From the NCBI GenBank assembly GCA_964057225.1, contig OZ059899.1, positions 9,548,001-9,612,000 of the forward strand: DNA of 64,000 bases, read 5' to 3'. Shown one piece after another: positions 33,548 through 45,796 of this stretch (its first letter is position 1; every line of letters begins with the position of its first letter). Origin of the DNA: Auanema rhodensis (Eukaryota > Nematoda > Chromadorea > Rhabditida > Rhabditidae). Position numbers and translations under genes: made by a program. The notes below the pieces were generated by a model that was given only the letters and a program-made list of their open reading frames with translations, had not been told where the DNA came from and did not search any database.

Positions 33548-35270
33548 TAAATTTTTTTCATTTCACTTGTCATACATAAAAATCGAATTTATTTTTTTCA
33601 ATGATTTTTTTTTGCAATGTGTCATAAGAATTACACAGTTGAACAAAACGTTTTTTAAGAATTTTCTTTGTTGTCAACATATATATTTTCCTGGAATTCG
33701 AAAGCATTTGGGATGGAAATCAGAAAGAAAAGAACTAGTTTTTCCTACTTTAAAACAAACAATAAAAAATAAAATGAAAAAGATTGTTAGATATCCATAT
33801 TAAACTTTTACATTTACTTCGATAAAGAGCCTATTAGATTGAAATTTTATGTCTTACAGTTCTCCAACAGAACAGACTGATCCTGATTTCTCTATGATTA
33901 CATAAAATTCTCGTTTAATATAAAAAAAGGAGAGGAATAACGTTTCCAGGATGTCAAGGATATCGAATCTAGTGATATTGTAGAAAAATGTAATGTCAGG
34001 TTTTCTCCTAATTTCTCTCATCACAATTGTCTTAGTTTTTTTTCTCATGAGAGTTTCTGAAATCTTAGGTGAACAAGGCCGTATATAATTTCCTGGAATT
34101 CGAAAGCATTTGGGATGGAATTTAGAGAGAAAAGAACTAGTTTTTCCTACTTTAAAACAAACAATAAGAAATAAAATGAAAAGATTGTTAGATATCCAAT
34201 TTAAACTTATACATTTACTTCGATGAAGAGCCTGTTAGTTTGAAATTTTATGTCTTACAGTTCTCCAACAGAACAGACTGATCCTGATTTTTCTACGATT
34301 ACATAAAACTCTCGTTTGATATAAAAAAAGGAGAGGAACAACGTTTCCAGGATGTCAAGGATATCGAATCTAGTGATATTGTAGAAAAATGTAATGTCAG
34401 CTCCATAGGTTTTCTCCTAATTTCTCTCATCACAATTGTCTTAGTTTTTTTTCTCATAAGAGTTTCTGAAATCTTAGGTGAACAAGGCCGTATATAATTT
34501 CCTGGAATTCGAAAGCATTTGGGATGGAATTTAGAAAGAAAAGAACTAGTTTTTCCTACTTTAAAACAAACAATAAGAAATAAAATGAAAAAGATTGTTA
34601 GATATCCAATTTAAACTTATACATTTACTTCGATAAAGAGCCTATTAGATTGAAATTTTATGTCTTACAGTTCTCCAACAGAACAGACTGATCCTGATTT
34701 CTCTATGATTACATAAAACTCCCGTTTGATATAAAAAAAAGAGAGGAATAACGTTTCCAGGATGTCAAGGATATCGAATCTAGTGATATTGTAGAGAAAT
34801 GTAATGTCAGCTCCATAGGTTTTCTCTTAATTTCTCTCATCACAATTGTCTTAGTTTTTTTTCTCATAAGAGTTTCTGAAATCTTAGGTGAACAAGGCCG
34901 TATATAATTTCCTGTAATTCGAAAGCATTTGGGATGGAATTTAGAAAGAAAAGAACTAGTTTTTCCTACTTTAAAACAAACAATAAGAAATAAAATGAAA
35001 AAGATTGTTAGATATCCAATTTAAACTTATACATTTACTTCGATGAAGAGCCTGTTAGTTTGTGATCCTGATTTTTCTACGATTACATAAAACTCTCGTT
35101 TGATATAAAAAAAAGAGAGGAATAACGTTTCCAGGATGTCAAGGATATCGAATCTAGTGATATTGTAGAAAAATGTAATGTCAGCTCCATAGGTTTTCTC
35201 CTAATTTCTCTCATCACAATTGTCTTAGTTTTTTTTTCTCATAAGAGTTTTTGAAATCTTAGTTGAACAA

Positions 35271-35308
35271 GGCCGCGTGGCGCAATGGATAACGCGTCTG
35301 CCTACGGA
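35271..35308 (+). pseudogene. 5' half of a tRNA-Arg(ACG) gene split by a composite MULE
   Basis: Nucleotides 1-38 of the tRNA, ending with the 9 bp target duplication GCCTACGGA, which includes the anticodon. The 3' half is at 45962-46005, 10.65 kb away. Removing the insertion and one duplication copy would leave 73 positions, so the site was a full-length gene before insertion. Confidence 0.93.
35300..35308 (+). other. Left target-site duplication GCCTACGGA
   Basis: 9 bp, part of the tRNA anticodon arm, abutting GGCAAACTG. Confidence 0.88.
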
Positions 35309-35487
35309 GGCAAACTGACAAGTTTACCAAACTTTAGGTTTACCAAACTAGGTTTACCACGCAATAGACAAGTTTACCATAGTTATATGGTATACCAGGT
35401 TTACCAGGTTTACCAAATTATACCTAATATTAATTTGTGAACACTTTGCAAGGTTTACCAAGTTTACCAAATTCATCAAGTATACCA
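35309..35487 (+). repeat. MULE copy 1, left terminal inverted repeat
   Basis: Built from about ten copies of a GTTTACC(AA) word in the same orientation, with a few GTATACC variants. Matches the reverse complement of 39322-39500 almost throughout. Confidence 0.88.
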
Positions 35488-35878
35488 AGTTTACCAAAAA
35501 AATATCTTTATACTAAGTATACTAAAATACAAAAGTTGTAGTTTGAAATTTTATGTTTTTTTCAAATTAGAGATTATACTATCAGGAAAAAAATTTTTAC
35601 ATTAGTTGAACATGAAGTGTGAAAAGAATCGAAATTTAATTTTTATAAAACTTTCCGTTTCGCATGTTTTCTTTTTGTGGAGCAGTTGCATACATGAAAA
35701 GTGTTCATTAAAGATGTTAAGCAATCGTTCTAACTGACCTTTTAATAATGATTCTCAGTTTGGTGAGAGTGTGTGATGGATCAATATTGTAAATGAAATC
35801 AAATATATAGTTTGAAATATGTTAGTTCACTCACCTTATTCAAGTTTATTAGTATCCAATTTTTGTAGCTACGGCACT
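35488..35878. other. MULE copy 1, 3' flank between inverted repeat and transposase stop
   Basis: AT-rich, non-coding; a few more GTATACCAAGTTTACC words near its left end. Equivalent to 45389-45796 in copy 2. Confidence 0.7.
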
Positions 35879-38769
35879 TTATGAAAGTGAGTAGTAGCGA
35901 TCCTGTTGTCCTGATGGGCCTGGAATCAAAATCTCTTCATCTGAATCGGCTGTCGTACTGTAATAAAAAATTATTTCGGGACAGTAGTGTTAAACTTACT
36001 CCATGTCATAGTAGTTTCTTTTACGGTTCGTTTTGGAGAATTGCGAACCAAATCGTCTCTGATCGAATTTAGACCCGTCAGCTGGTCTCAATTGCTCGGA
36101 TTGCACGTCTCTTGCTGTTCTCTCGTTCCTTTTCCGTTCCAGGTTTTCAACAATTGCATTTTTTTTATTTTCATTCTCCAATGATATGAAAACAGCTAGT
36201 CTGAAACAAAAATATACTTAATTGTACTATAAATTTAAGAAACCTGTGATGACATAGAGCGTGTTTCGGACAATTTCGCTGAGAACATCCTGGGCTTGAG
36301 CATACAAGCTCATTATTAACTTCATTGACGCATCCCAATCTGAAAAATTAATAATAAACTTTATTACGAATTTTCTCAGCTTACGCTCCAGTACTGTCTT
36401 TGGTAAAATATATACCCGCTTTTGCAGCAGGAAATACCTCCAAACGCTGAACAGTTTCGAAAAACACGTCAGCATTATTAGTTCCTACTGGCTCACTCAT
36501 CCATGAGGGATAGTTCGACAACGTATTTTCAAAAATGAAGTCATTCAAACCAAAAAGTTTGAGTTTGTTCATTTTCTCAATACGTGTCATTACTAACCAC
36601 TCGTGGTTCTCAACATGAAAGTGAGTGGCCAGTTTGTCCGATTTCTGATGAATGGCTCCAATTCGATCTTTTATTTCTTCTATAATGAAATTAATTTTTT
36701 CTTTTTTTTGAATAGTTTAGTTACCTTCATGTAATTGCAGCATTTTTTCTAAAACCTGGTGAGCAGGAATTGGATGAGGCATTCTTGCTTTTAACTGAGC
36801 GTTTCTCGACTCTAGCAAGTTAGTGGAAAAAAATTGCTGGCTTTGCCCAGCTCTTAATTTTTGAATCAAACTATTTGTTTGATACAAATCTTCTTTATTA
36901 GCAATGAGCCTGAATCCAAAAAACATTAGTTAAAATGTTGATAAAACAAACCATTGTCGAGTTTTCTCTCCACAATTCATAATAATATCCTGCATTTTCT
37001 TCTCATATTCGTCACGAGTTAGGGACGATTAAGCCCCTTTCCTCATGATTGTTCCATATTCAGTCTTAAAACATAAAAATAGTGTTCAAAAACAATATCA
37101 AGTATACCTCTTTTTTTCTCCCGAATATTTTATGCAGGATATGTTCCTTTCTCTCAGCATCATCGTCTTTGCCGAATGTGCTTTTTATATTCTCCATTCG
37201 GTGCACGGAACATCTTAGCGGCACAGCATCTTTTAAAAATGATCCCTAAAATAAAAAACAATTAAACCTTATGTAAAAAAATTTCTTACAGTGTTGTATG
37301 CTTTGAAAGCATCTTCACCATCATGGCACAAACCAGCTACTTTTTTGTTCCTTCCATATTGAGATAGCATCTTGTTCAAATATGCCGAGAATGCTTCATG
37401 ATTGCCAGCGTTTTTGGTACTATGTACCATACATGCAAGCAATATGCCAGCGTTTTTACCAGATTTTTTTGACCTAAATTAACATTATAAAAAAAGATGT
37501 AACTAATATAATCTATACTTACGTGAACATATCCGAAACTCCGAGGGCTAGAGTGACATATTCGCCACTACTGATTGAAAATGTAGTATCAATCATTATG
37601 ATACTTCCTATTGTTGGTAGAGCTCCGGAAGCATTCACTTGATTCAAAATTCGCACTGGAAGATTAAAAAAGTTTCAATGCCTCAATTACAAAATACTCA
37701 CCAAATGCTTCCTTTGCCTCCTGTTTAGGCATGTATTGGAGATTGTCCACAAAGCGAAGATGGTCGTTCATATCTTCAACCGTTGGCAAGCAAGCACAAA
37801 AATGCTTGAAAGCCGTCGGGTATCCGACAATCTGGCAGAAGGCAATACCACGATCTTAAAAATCATTACTATTAAATTGATAAAAACTTAATTTAACCTG
37901 TTCTTTCCACTTTGATTGGTTCCATGTGCTCCACTTTCATACTCGCATTCACGAATCTATCAACGAGTTTATTGACATCGCTTGGCGATCTTTTGCCAGT
38001 ACCCGACTTGATGTGGGTGCTGACACTTCGGGCAAGACTAGTCAGCTAAAATAAAAAAATGTAGAAAAATAGCAAGCAATTTGTGCTGATATGCAGAATT
38101 AAATGAGACCCATACCTGACTGGAGCTAATTTCCATATTTTTTAGCACTTCCTTAGCAGCAGCTGTTGTTCTGTTTTCCAGAACATTTTTAACTTCTATG
38201 CTGACAGAGGGCAGGATTCTCTGTTTAGCGGGCACAAAATTTTCCAAAGATTCCTAAATATAGTACATAGAGCAAAAAGCAAAATAAGAAAACTTACCTG
38301 CACGTCATAAATGATAAGCACCGGCTCAACAATTTTTTCCTTGCCTTGTACAATCATATGAATCTAAAACAAAAATTAATTATATATCTTAAATGAACAA
38401 AAAACCTCTTTAGTAAGATCCATATCTGGTTTCTTACAGCGGATAGTTCTGTAAGAGTATTCGGTGCATTCATCCTTCGAGCAAAGGATGTATTGCCCGT
38501 CAACCAGTTTACAACCTCTCGAAGAGGTCTTGTTATTGATAGCAGGCAGACCATTGCCTCCTGAAACAAATTATATATAGAAATTTGAAAATATAAAACT
38601 GACCTTTTCTGTTCCATGGAACAAAGATATCCCGAGTGATATCCTTGTAGACAATAAATTGTCTTTTTGAAATCCTGAAAAAATTTTTACCCTGATGCAT
38701 GCCCAATAAATCAGGCATGCAATCAAGAACAGCAATGCTGTTATCGAAAATAAGTTCAAAAGCATTCAT
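35879..38769 (-). pseudogene. MULE transposase gene, copy 1, nonsense codon in exon 10
   Basis: About 15 exons with introns of about 42-70 bp, GT...AG throughout, from ATG at 38767-38769 to TAA at 35879-35881. In order: a Cys-rich N-terminal region resembling a FLYWCH-type zinc finger (exons 1-2: DGQYILCSKDEC, YRTIRCKKPDM); a helical region; the catalytic core with IDTTFSISSGEY (first Asp), LCHDGEDAFKAYN (second Asp) and LRCSVHRMENIKS, a CxxH signature typical of MULE transposases; NLLESRNAQLKARMP, a candidate for the region of the third acidic residue; and a Cys/His-rich C-terminus (CSSPGCSQRNCPKHALC) with an acidic tail. The frame is broken by TAA at 37029-37031; the other copy has a sense codon there. 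The layout resembles Phantom-type MULEs of animals (inference). Confidence 0.83.
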
Positions 38770-39321
38770 GATTGAAAGATTGAGAAGGTTGCGTTAAACT
38801 TGAAGTTTAAAATTGGTTTGATAAAATCAAATTATTTTTCATGTTTTAGATGATGTTCACAATTTTTGCTTTTTTCATGAACTATATATGACGCTCAATT
38901 GTCATCCAATTGATGGTAGGTGTCATTAATATGGTATACCGGAGGGTTCAACACGCGTTATAATCAACTCATGTTATATTTTTCTTAAATATGAACAATA
39001 TTTTTAACACTTATAAGACAATCTTGTCAAAAATTAATATTTATTTTTATTTAATTGTTCTATATTAGTCTACTTGAAACATTTTAGAAATTTCATATGA
39101 ATTAAGGTTCTTTGATAATAGATTCTATTTCAGATTACAAGAATTTTGAGATTAGGATGATTTAGATTTTGATTTTTCTTACTGTATCTTTTTAAAACTT
39201 ATATTTTTAAAATTACTCATCAATCATTTCAAAAAAAGCTTACATTTTCATATCTTTATCGTATTTGTTTGTTATACCTGGAAACTTCTTCAAAATACTC
39301 AAAACTCTTTTTAATCTATTT
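38770..39321. other. MULE copy 1, 5' flank of transposase
   Basis: AT-rich non-coding DNA between the start codon and the inner inverted repeat; presumably holds the promoter. No clear core element found. Highly similar to 41961-42526. Confidence 0.65.
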
Positions 39322-39500
39322 TGGTATACTTGATAAATTTGGTAAACTTGGTAAACCTTGCAAAGTGTTCACAAATTAATATTAGGTATGCTTTGGTAAA
39401 CCTGGTAAACCTGGTATACCATATAACTATGGTAAACTTGTCTATTGCATGGTAAACCTAGTTTGGTAAACCTAAAGTTTGGTAAACTTGTCAGTTTACC
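39322..39500 (-). repeat. MULE copy 1, right (inner) terminal inverted repeat
   Basis: Reverse complement of the left repeat, with GGTAAAC words on the plus strand; ends ...CAGTTTACC against the truncated tRNA. Confidence 0.88.
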
Positions 39501-39550
39501 ACAATCTTCTGCTCCGTAGGCAGACGCGTTATCCATTGCGCCACGCGGCC
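39501..39550 (-). pseudogene. Truncated tRNA-Arg(ACG) at the inner end of MULE copy 1
   Basis: First 50 nt of the tRNA on the minus strand. It ends after the variable region (AGATTGT), where the transposon inverted repeat begins, so the T arm and acceptor 3' strand are missing. Confidence 0.9.
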
Positions 39551-41725
39551 TTGTTCAACAAAGATTTCAGAAACTCTTATGAAAAAAAAACTAAGACTAT
39601 TGTGATGAGAGAAATTAAGAGAAAAACTATGGAGCTGACATTACATTTTTCTACAATATCACTAGATTCGATATCATTGATATCCTGGAAACGTTATTCC
39701 TTTCCTTTTTTTATATCAAACGAGAGTTTTATGTAATCATAGAGAAATCAGTATCAGTCTGTTCTGTTGGAGAACTGTAAGACATAAAATTTCAATCTAA
39801 TAGGCTCTTTATCGAAGTAAATGTATAAGTTTAAATTGGATATCTAACAATCTTTTTCATTTTATTTCTTATTGTTTGTTTTAAAGTAGGAAAAACTAGT
39901 TCTTTTCTTTCTAATTTCCATCCCAAATGCTTTCGAATTCCAGGAAAATATATACGGCCTTGTTCACCTAAGATTTCAGAAACTCTTATGAGAAAAAAAA
40001 CTAAGACAATTGTGATGAGAGAAATTAAGAGAAAACCTATGGAGCTGACATTACATTTTTCTACAATATCACTAGATTCGATATCATTGACATCCTGGAA
40101 ACGTTATTCCTCTCCTTTTTTCATATCAAACAAGAGTTTTATGTAATCATAGAGAAATCAGGATCAGTCTGTTCTGTTGGAGAACTGTAAGACATAAAAT
40201 TTCAATCTAATAGGCTCTTTATCGAAGTAAATGTATAAGTTAAAATTGGATATCTAACAATCTTTTTCATTTTATTTCTTATTGTTTGTTTTAAAGTAGG
40301 AAAAACTAGTTCTTTTCTTTCTAATTTCCATCCCAAATGCTTTCGAATTCCAAGAAAATATATACGGCCTTGTTCACCTAAGATTTCAGAAACTCTTATG
40401 AGAAAAAAAACTAAGACAATTGTGATGAGAGAAATTAAGAGAAAACCTATGGAGCTGACATTACATTTTTCTACAATATCACTAGATTCGATATCATTGA
40501 CATCCTGGAAACGTTATTCCTCTCCTTTTTTCATATCAAACAAGAGTTTTATGTAATCATAGAGAAATCAGGATCAGTCTGTTCTGTTGGAGAACTGTAA
40601 GACATAAAATTTCAATCTAATAGGCTCTTTATCGAAGTAAATGTATAAGTTAAAATTGGATATCTAACAATCTTTTTCATTTTATTTCTTATTGTTTGTT
40701 TTAAAGTAGGAAAAACTAGTTCTTTTCTTTCTAATTTCCATCCCAAATGCTTTCGAATTCCAGGAAAATATATACGGCCTTGTTCACCTAAGATTTCAGA
40801 AACTCTTATGAGAAAAAAAACTAAGACAATTGTGATGAGAGAAATTAAGAGAAAACCTATGGAGCTGACATTACATTTTTCTACAATATCACTAGATTCG
40901 ATATCATTGACATCCTGGAAACGTTATTCCTCTCCTTTTTTCATATCAAACAAGAGTTTTATGTAATCATAGAGAAATCAGGATCAGTCTGTTCTGTTGG
41001 AGAACTGTAAGACATAAAATTTCAATCTAATAGGCTCTTTATCGAAGTAAATGTATAAGTTAAAATTGGATATCTAACAATCTTTTTCATTTTATTTCTT
41101 ATTGTTTGTTTTAAAGTAGGAAAAACTAGTTCTTTTCTTTCTAATTTCCATCCCAAATGCTTTCGAATTCCAGGAAAATATATACGGCCTTGTTCACCTA
41201 AGATTTCAGAAACTCTTATGAGAAAAAAAACTAAGACAATTGTGATGAGAGAAATTAAGAGAAAACCTATGGAGCTGACATTACATTTTTCTACAATATC
41301 ACTAGATTCGATATCATTGACATCCTGGAAACGTTATTCCTCTCCTTTTTTCATATCAAATAAGAGTTTTATGTAATCATAGAGAAATCAGGATCAGTCT
41401 GTTCTGTTGGAGAACTGTAAGACATAAAATTTCAATCTAATAGGCTCTTTATCGAAGTAAATGTATAAGTTAAAATTGGATATCTAACAATCTTTTTCAT
41501 TTTATTTCTTATTGTTTGTTTTAAAGTAGGAAAAACTAGTTCTTTTCTTTTTAATTTCCATCCCAAATGCTTTCGAATTCCAGCAAAATATATATGTTGA
41601 CAACAAAAAAACTTCTTAAAAAACGTTTTGTTCAACTGTGAATTTCTTATGACACATTGCAAAAATAATCGTTGAAAAAGATAAATTCGATTTTTATGAA
41701 TGACAAGTGAAATGAAAAAAATTTA

Positions 41726-41795
41726 CGACCACGGCTGGATTCGAACCTACAATCTTCTGCTCCGTAGGCAGACGCGTTATCCATTGCGCCACGCG
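41726..41795 (-). pseudogene. tRNA-Arg(ACG) lacking its first three bases at the inner end of MULE copy 2
   Basis: 70 of 73 nt remain; the acceptor 5' strand is replaced by transposon end sequence. It also has an A in the T stem (CCAGC for CCTGC), giving a mispair. Terminator retained on the minus strand. Confidence 0.88.
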
Positions 41796-41960
41796 GGTAA
41801 ACTGACAAGTTTACCAAACTTTAGGTTTACCAAACTAGGTTTACCAAGAAATAGACAAGTTTACCATAGTTATATGGTATACCAGGTTTACCAGGTTTAC
41901 CAAAGTATACCCAATATCAATTTGTGAACACTTTGCAAGGTTTACCAAGTATACCAAATT
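41796..41960 (+). repeat. MULE copy 2, left (inner) terminal inverted repeat
   Basis: GTTTACC-word array like copy 1 but about 14 bp shorter near its inner side, because one word pair is missing. Confidence 0.85.
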
Positions 41961-42526
41961 AAACAAAATAGATTAGAAAGAGTTTTGAGTATTTTGAAGA
42001 AATTTTCAGGTATAACAAACAAATATGATAAAGATGTGAAAATGTAAATTTTTTTTCAAATTATTGATGAGTAAATTTGAAAGTATAAGTTTTAAAAAGA
42101 TATAGTAAGAAAAGTCAAAATCTAAATCATCCTAATCTCAAAATTCTTGTAAACTGAAATAGAATCTATTATCAAAGAACCTTAATTCATATGAAATTTC
42201 TAAAATGTTTTATCTAGACTGATATAGAACTTATTAATAAAATAAATATTAATATTTGACAAGATTGTCTTATAAGTGTTAAAAATATTGTTCATATTTG
42301 AGAAAAATAAGTTCATAAGTTAAACATAAGTTCATTATTACGCGTGTTAAACCCTTCGGTATACTATATTAATGACACCTACCATCAATTGGATGACAAT
42401 TGAGCGTCATATATAGTTCATAAAAAAAACAAAAATTGTGAACATCATCATGAACATAAAAAATAATTTGATTTAATCAAACCAATTTTAAACTTCACGT
42501 TTAACGCTTACCTAAATCTTTCAACT
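41961..42526. other. MULE copy 2, 5' flank of transposase
   Basis: AT-rich non-coding DNA corresponding to 38770-39321 in copy 1; shared words such as ACCATCAATTGGATGACAAT confirm the alignment. Confidence 0.65.
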
Positions 42527-45388
42527 ATGAATGCTTTTGAACTCCTTTTCGATAACAGCATTGCTGTTCTTGATTGCATGCCTGATTTATTGGGCATGCA
42601 TCAGGGTAAAAATTTTTTTAGAATTTCAAAAAGACAATTCATTGTCTAGAAGGATATTACTCGGGATATCTTCACTCCATGGAACAGAAAAGGTTAGTTT
42701 TATATTTTCAAGTTTCTATATATAGTTTGTTTCAGGAGGCAATGGTCTGCCTGCTATTAACAACAAGACCTCTTCCAGAGGTTGTAAACTGGTTGACGGG
42801 CAATACATCCTTTGCTCCAAGGATGATTGTGCCGAATTTACTTACAGAACCATCCTCTGTAAGAAACCCGATATGGATCTCACCAAAGAGGTGTTTTGTT
42901 TATTTAAGATTTACAATTAATTTTTGTTTTAGATTCATATGATCGTACAAGGCAAGGAAAAAATTATTGAACCCGTTTTAATAATTTACAACGTGCAGGC
43001 AAGTTCTCTTATTTTGCTTTTTACTCTATGTACTATATTTAGGAATCTCTGCAAAACTTCGTGCCCGCGAAGCAGAGAATATTGCCTTCCGTTAGCCAAG
43101 ATGTCAAAAATGTTCTGGAAAACAGAACAACAGCTGCTGCTAAGGAAATGCTCAAGGATTCTGAGATCAGCTCTAGTCAGGCAAGTGTGAAAGTTTCATG
43201 TTTTTTCTACATTTTCATTTTTAGCTGACCAGTCTTGCTCGCAGTGTTAGCACCCACATAAAGTCGGGCACTGGCAAGCGATCACCCAGCGATATCAACA
43301 AGCTTGTTGATAGATTCGCAAATGGCAGCATGAAGGTAGAGCATATGGAGCCAATTAAAGTAGAAAGAACAGGTTAAATTTTATTTTTATTTGTTTTAAT
43401 AGTAATAATTTACATTCTAGATCGTGGTGTAGCGTTCTGTCAGATTGTTGGATACCCAGCAGCTTTCAAACATTTTTGTGCGTCATTGCCAACGGTTGAA
43501 GACATGGATGACCACCTCCGCTTTGTTGAAAGCATTCAATATTTGCCAAAACAAGAGGCAAAGGAAGCTTTTGGTGAGTATTTTATCATTGAAACTTAAT
43601 TTTTTTTCATATTTCAGTGAGGATTTTAAACCAAGTAAATGCTTCTGGAGCCCTTCCAACAATAGGCAGCATTATAATGACTGATACGACGTTCTCAATC
43701 AGTAGTGGTGAGTACATCACGTTAGCTCTTGGTGTATCCGACATGTTTACGTAAGTTTTCATTAATCATATCTTTTTTTAAAATTTTGTATATTCAGGTC
43801 GAAAAAATCTGGAAAAAATGCAGGCATAATGCTTGCATGTATGGTACATAGTACCAAACATGCTTCCAACCATGAAGCTTTCTCAGCATTTTTAAATAAG
43901 ATGCTCTCACAATATGGAAAACACAAAAGAATCGCTGGTTTGTGTCATGATGGAGAAGATGCTTTTAAAGCATACAATACTGTAAGAAATTTTTTTACAT
44001 AAGGTTTAATTGTTCTTTATTTTAGGGATCATTTTTAAAAGATGCTGTGCCGCTAAGATGTTCCGTGCACCGAATGGAGAATATCAAAAGCACATTCGGC
44101 AAGGACGATGATGCTGAGAGAAAGGAACACATCCTCCATAAAATATTTGGGAGAAAAAAAGAGGTATACTTGATATTGTTTTTAAACACTATTTTTATGT
44201 TTTAAGACTGAATATGGAACGATCATGAGGAAAGGGGCTCTATCATCACTAAACCGTGATGAATATGAAAGGAAAATCCAAGATATTGTAAGGAATTGTG
44301 GAGAAAGAACTCGACAATGGTTGGTTTTTTTTTTAATTCTTTTATTTTTTTTTAATTTAGGCTTCTTACCAACAAGGACGATTTATATCAAACCAATAGT
44401 TTGATTCAAAAATTGAGAGCTGGGCAAAGCCAACAATTTTTTTCAACAAACTTGTTGGAGTCGAAGAATTCTCAATTGAAAGCTAGAATACCTCACCCTA
44501 TTCCGGCTCATCAAGTTTTAGAGAAAATGCTGCAACTACATGAAGGTAATCAAAACATATTGAAAATAACTAGTAATTTTGTTATAGAAGAAATTAAAGA
44601 ACGAATTGGAGCCGTTCATCAGAAATCCGACAAACTGGCCACTCATTTTCATGTTGAAAACCATGAGTGGTTAGTAATGACACGCATTGAAAAAATGAAT
44701 AAGCTCAAACTTTTCGGTTTGAGTGATTTCATTTTTGAAAATTCGTTGTCAAGCTATCCATCATGGATGAGTGAGCCAGTCGGGACCAGCAATGCGGACA
44801 TGTTTTTTGAAACTGTTCAGCGTTTGGAGGTATTTCCTGCTGCAAAGGCAGGCATATATTTCACCAAGGACAGTACGGGAGCTTAAGCTAAGATTTTTTA
44901 ATTTGAGTTTATCATTGTTATTCCAGATTGGGATGTGTCAATGAGACCAATAATGAGCTTGTATGCTCCAGTCCGGGATGCACGCAACGAAATTGCCCTA
45001 AGCATGCTCTATGCCAACACAGGTTTCTTAAGTTTGAGAAACAAAATATTATATTTTTGTTCCAGGCTAGCTGTCTTCATATCGTTAGAAAACGAAACAA
45101 AGAAAAGAGCGATCGTGGAAAATCTGGAACGAAAAAGAAATGAGAGAACAGTTCGAGATGTACAAGCTGAGCAATTGAGACCAGCTGACGGATCAAAGTT
45201 TGATCACAGAAGATTTGGTTCTCAATTTTCGAAAACGAACCGTAAGAGAAACTACTACGACATGGAGTAGGTTTCAAATACCTCGATTTGTAATCAATTT
45301 TCATTATAGCTCAACAGCCGATTCAGATGACGAGATTCTGATACCAGGGCCAGGGGGACAACAGGAACGCTACTACTCACTTTCATAA
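42527..45388 (+). pseudogene. MULE transposase gene, copy 2, nonsense codon in exon 1 and lost donor site
   Basis: Same exon structure as copy 1, from ATG at 42527 to TAA at 45386-45388. Recognisable exons include DGQYILCSKDDC (zinc-finger-like), MTDTTFSISSGEY, LCHDGEDAFKAYN, RCSVHRMENIKS and CSSPGCTQRNCPKHALC. Two lesions are visible by comparison with copy 1. Codon 41 is TAG (42647-42649) where copy 1 has a Tyr codon. After GACAGTACGGGAGC (about 44871-44884) the splice donor GTAAGC has become TTAAGC, so the frame ends at TAA about four bases later instead of splicing to the Cys-rich exon near 44928. Exons 2-11 look intact. Confidence 0.83.
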
Positions 45389-45796
45389 AGTGCCGTAGCT
45401 ACAAACAAAAACAAAACAAAAACAACAAGAGCATTAATAAGGTCAGTAAACTAGCATATTTAAAATTTAATATTTCATTTCATTTACAATATTGATCCAT
45501 CACACACTCTCAGCAATTTGAAAATCATTATCAAAAGGTCAGTTAGAACGATTACTTAACATCTTTAATGAACACTTTTCATGTATGCAACAGCTCCACA
45601 AAAAGAAAACATGCGAAACAGAAGGTTTTTTAAGAATTAAAATTTCATTTTTTTAACACATCATGTTCAATTAATATAAAATTCTTTTTCCTGATATTAT
45701 TATCACTACCTTGAAAAAAAAACATACAATTTCAAACTACAACTTTTTGTATTTTGGTATACTTAGTATAAGGATATTTTTTTGGTAAACTTGGTA
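45389..45796. other. MULE copy 2, 3' flank
   Basis: AT-rich non-coding DNA after the transposase stop; equivalent to 35488-35878 in copy 1. Confidence 0.68.

Larger units (their letters stand above)
14014..35308 (+). repeat. Satellite array, block 2 (410 bp and 611 bp units)
   Basis: Continuous array with constant 410 bp spacing, for example GGAATTCG or its variants at 16321, 16731, 17141, 17551, 17961, 18371 and 18781, interspersed with tRNA-bearing units. Several unit types alternate: ctatgatt/actcccg/gagaaatg/tctctta versus ctacgatt/actctcg/gaaaaatg/tctccta, and tataatttcctgg versus tatattttgctgg. One unit near 35062 lacks 36 bp spanning the TTATGTCTTACAG region. Apart from tRNA genes and short decayed coding remnants I see no gene here. 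Confidence 0.95.
35309..39500 (-). mobile_element. MULE DNA transposon, copy 1
   Basis: 4192 bp with about 179 bp terminal inverted repeats and one intron-rich transposase gene on the minus strand. The gene is transcribed toward the outer (left) end. Terminal bases differ slightly: GGCAAACTG at the outer end, GGTAAACTG at the inner end. Confidence 0.88.
39501..41795 (-). repeat. Satellite array, block 3, in inverted orientation between two MULEs
   Basis: Five 410 bp spacings (GGCCTTGTTC at 39547, 39957, 40367, 40777 and 41187) plus one tRNA-type linker, all on the minus strand, unlike every other satellite block here. Both ends lie inside tRNA genes: the left end keeps the first 50 nt of one and the right end lacks the first 3 nt of another. 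Units share TCATATCAAACAAGAG and ATCATTGACATCC variants that are rare elsewhere. Confidence 0.93.
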
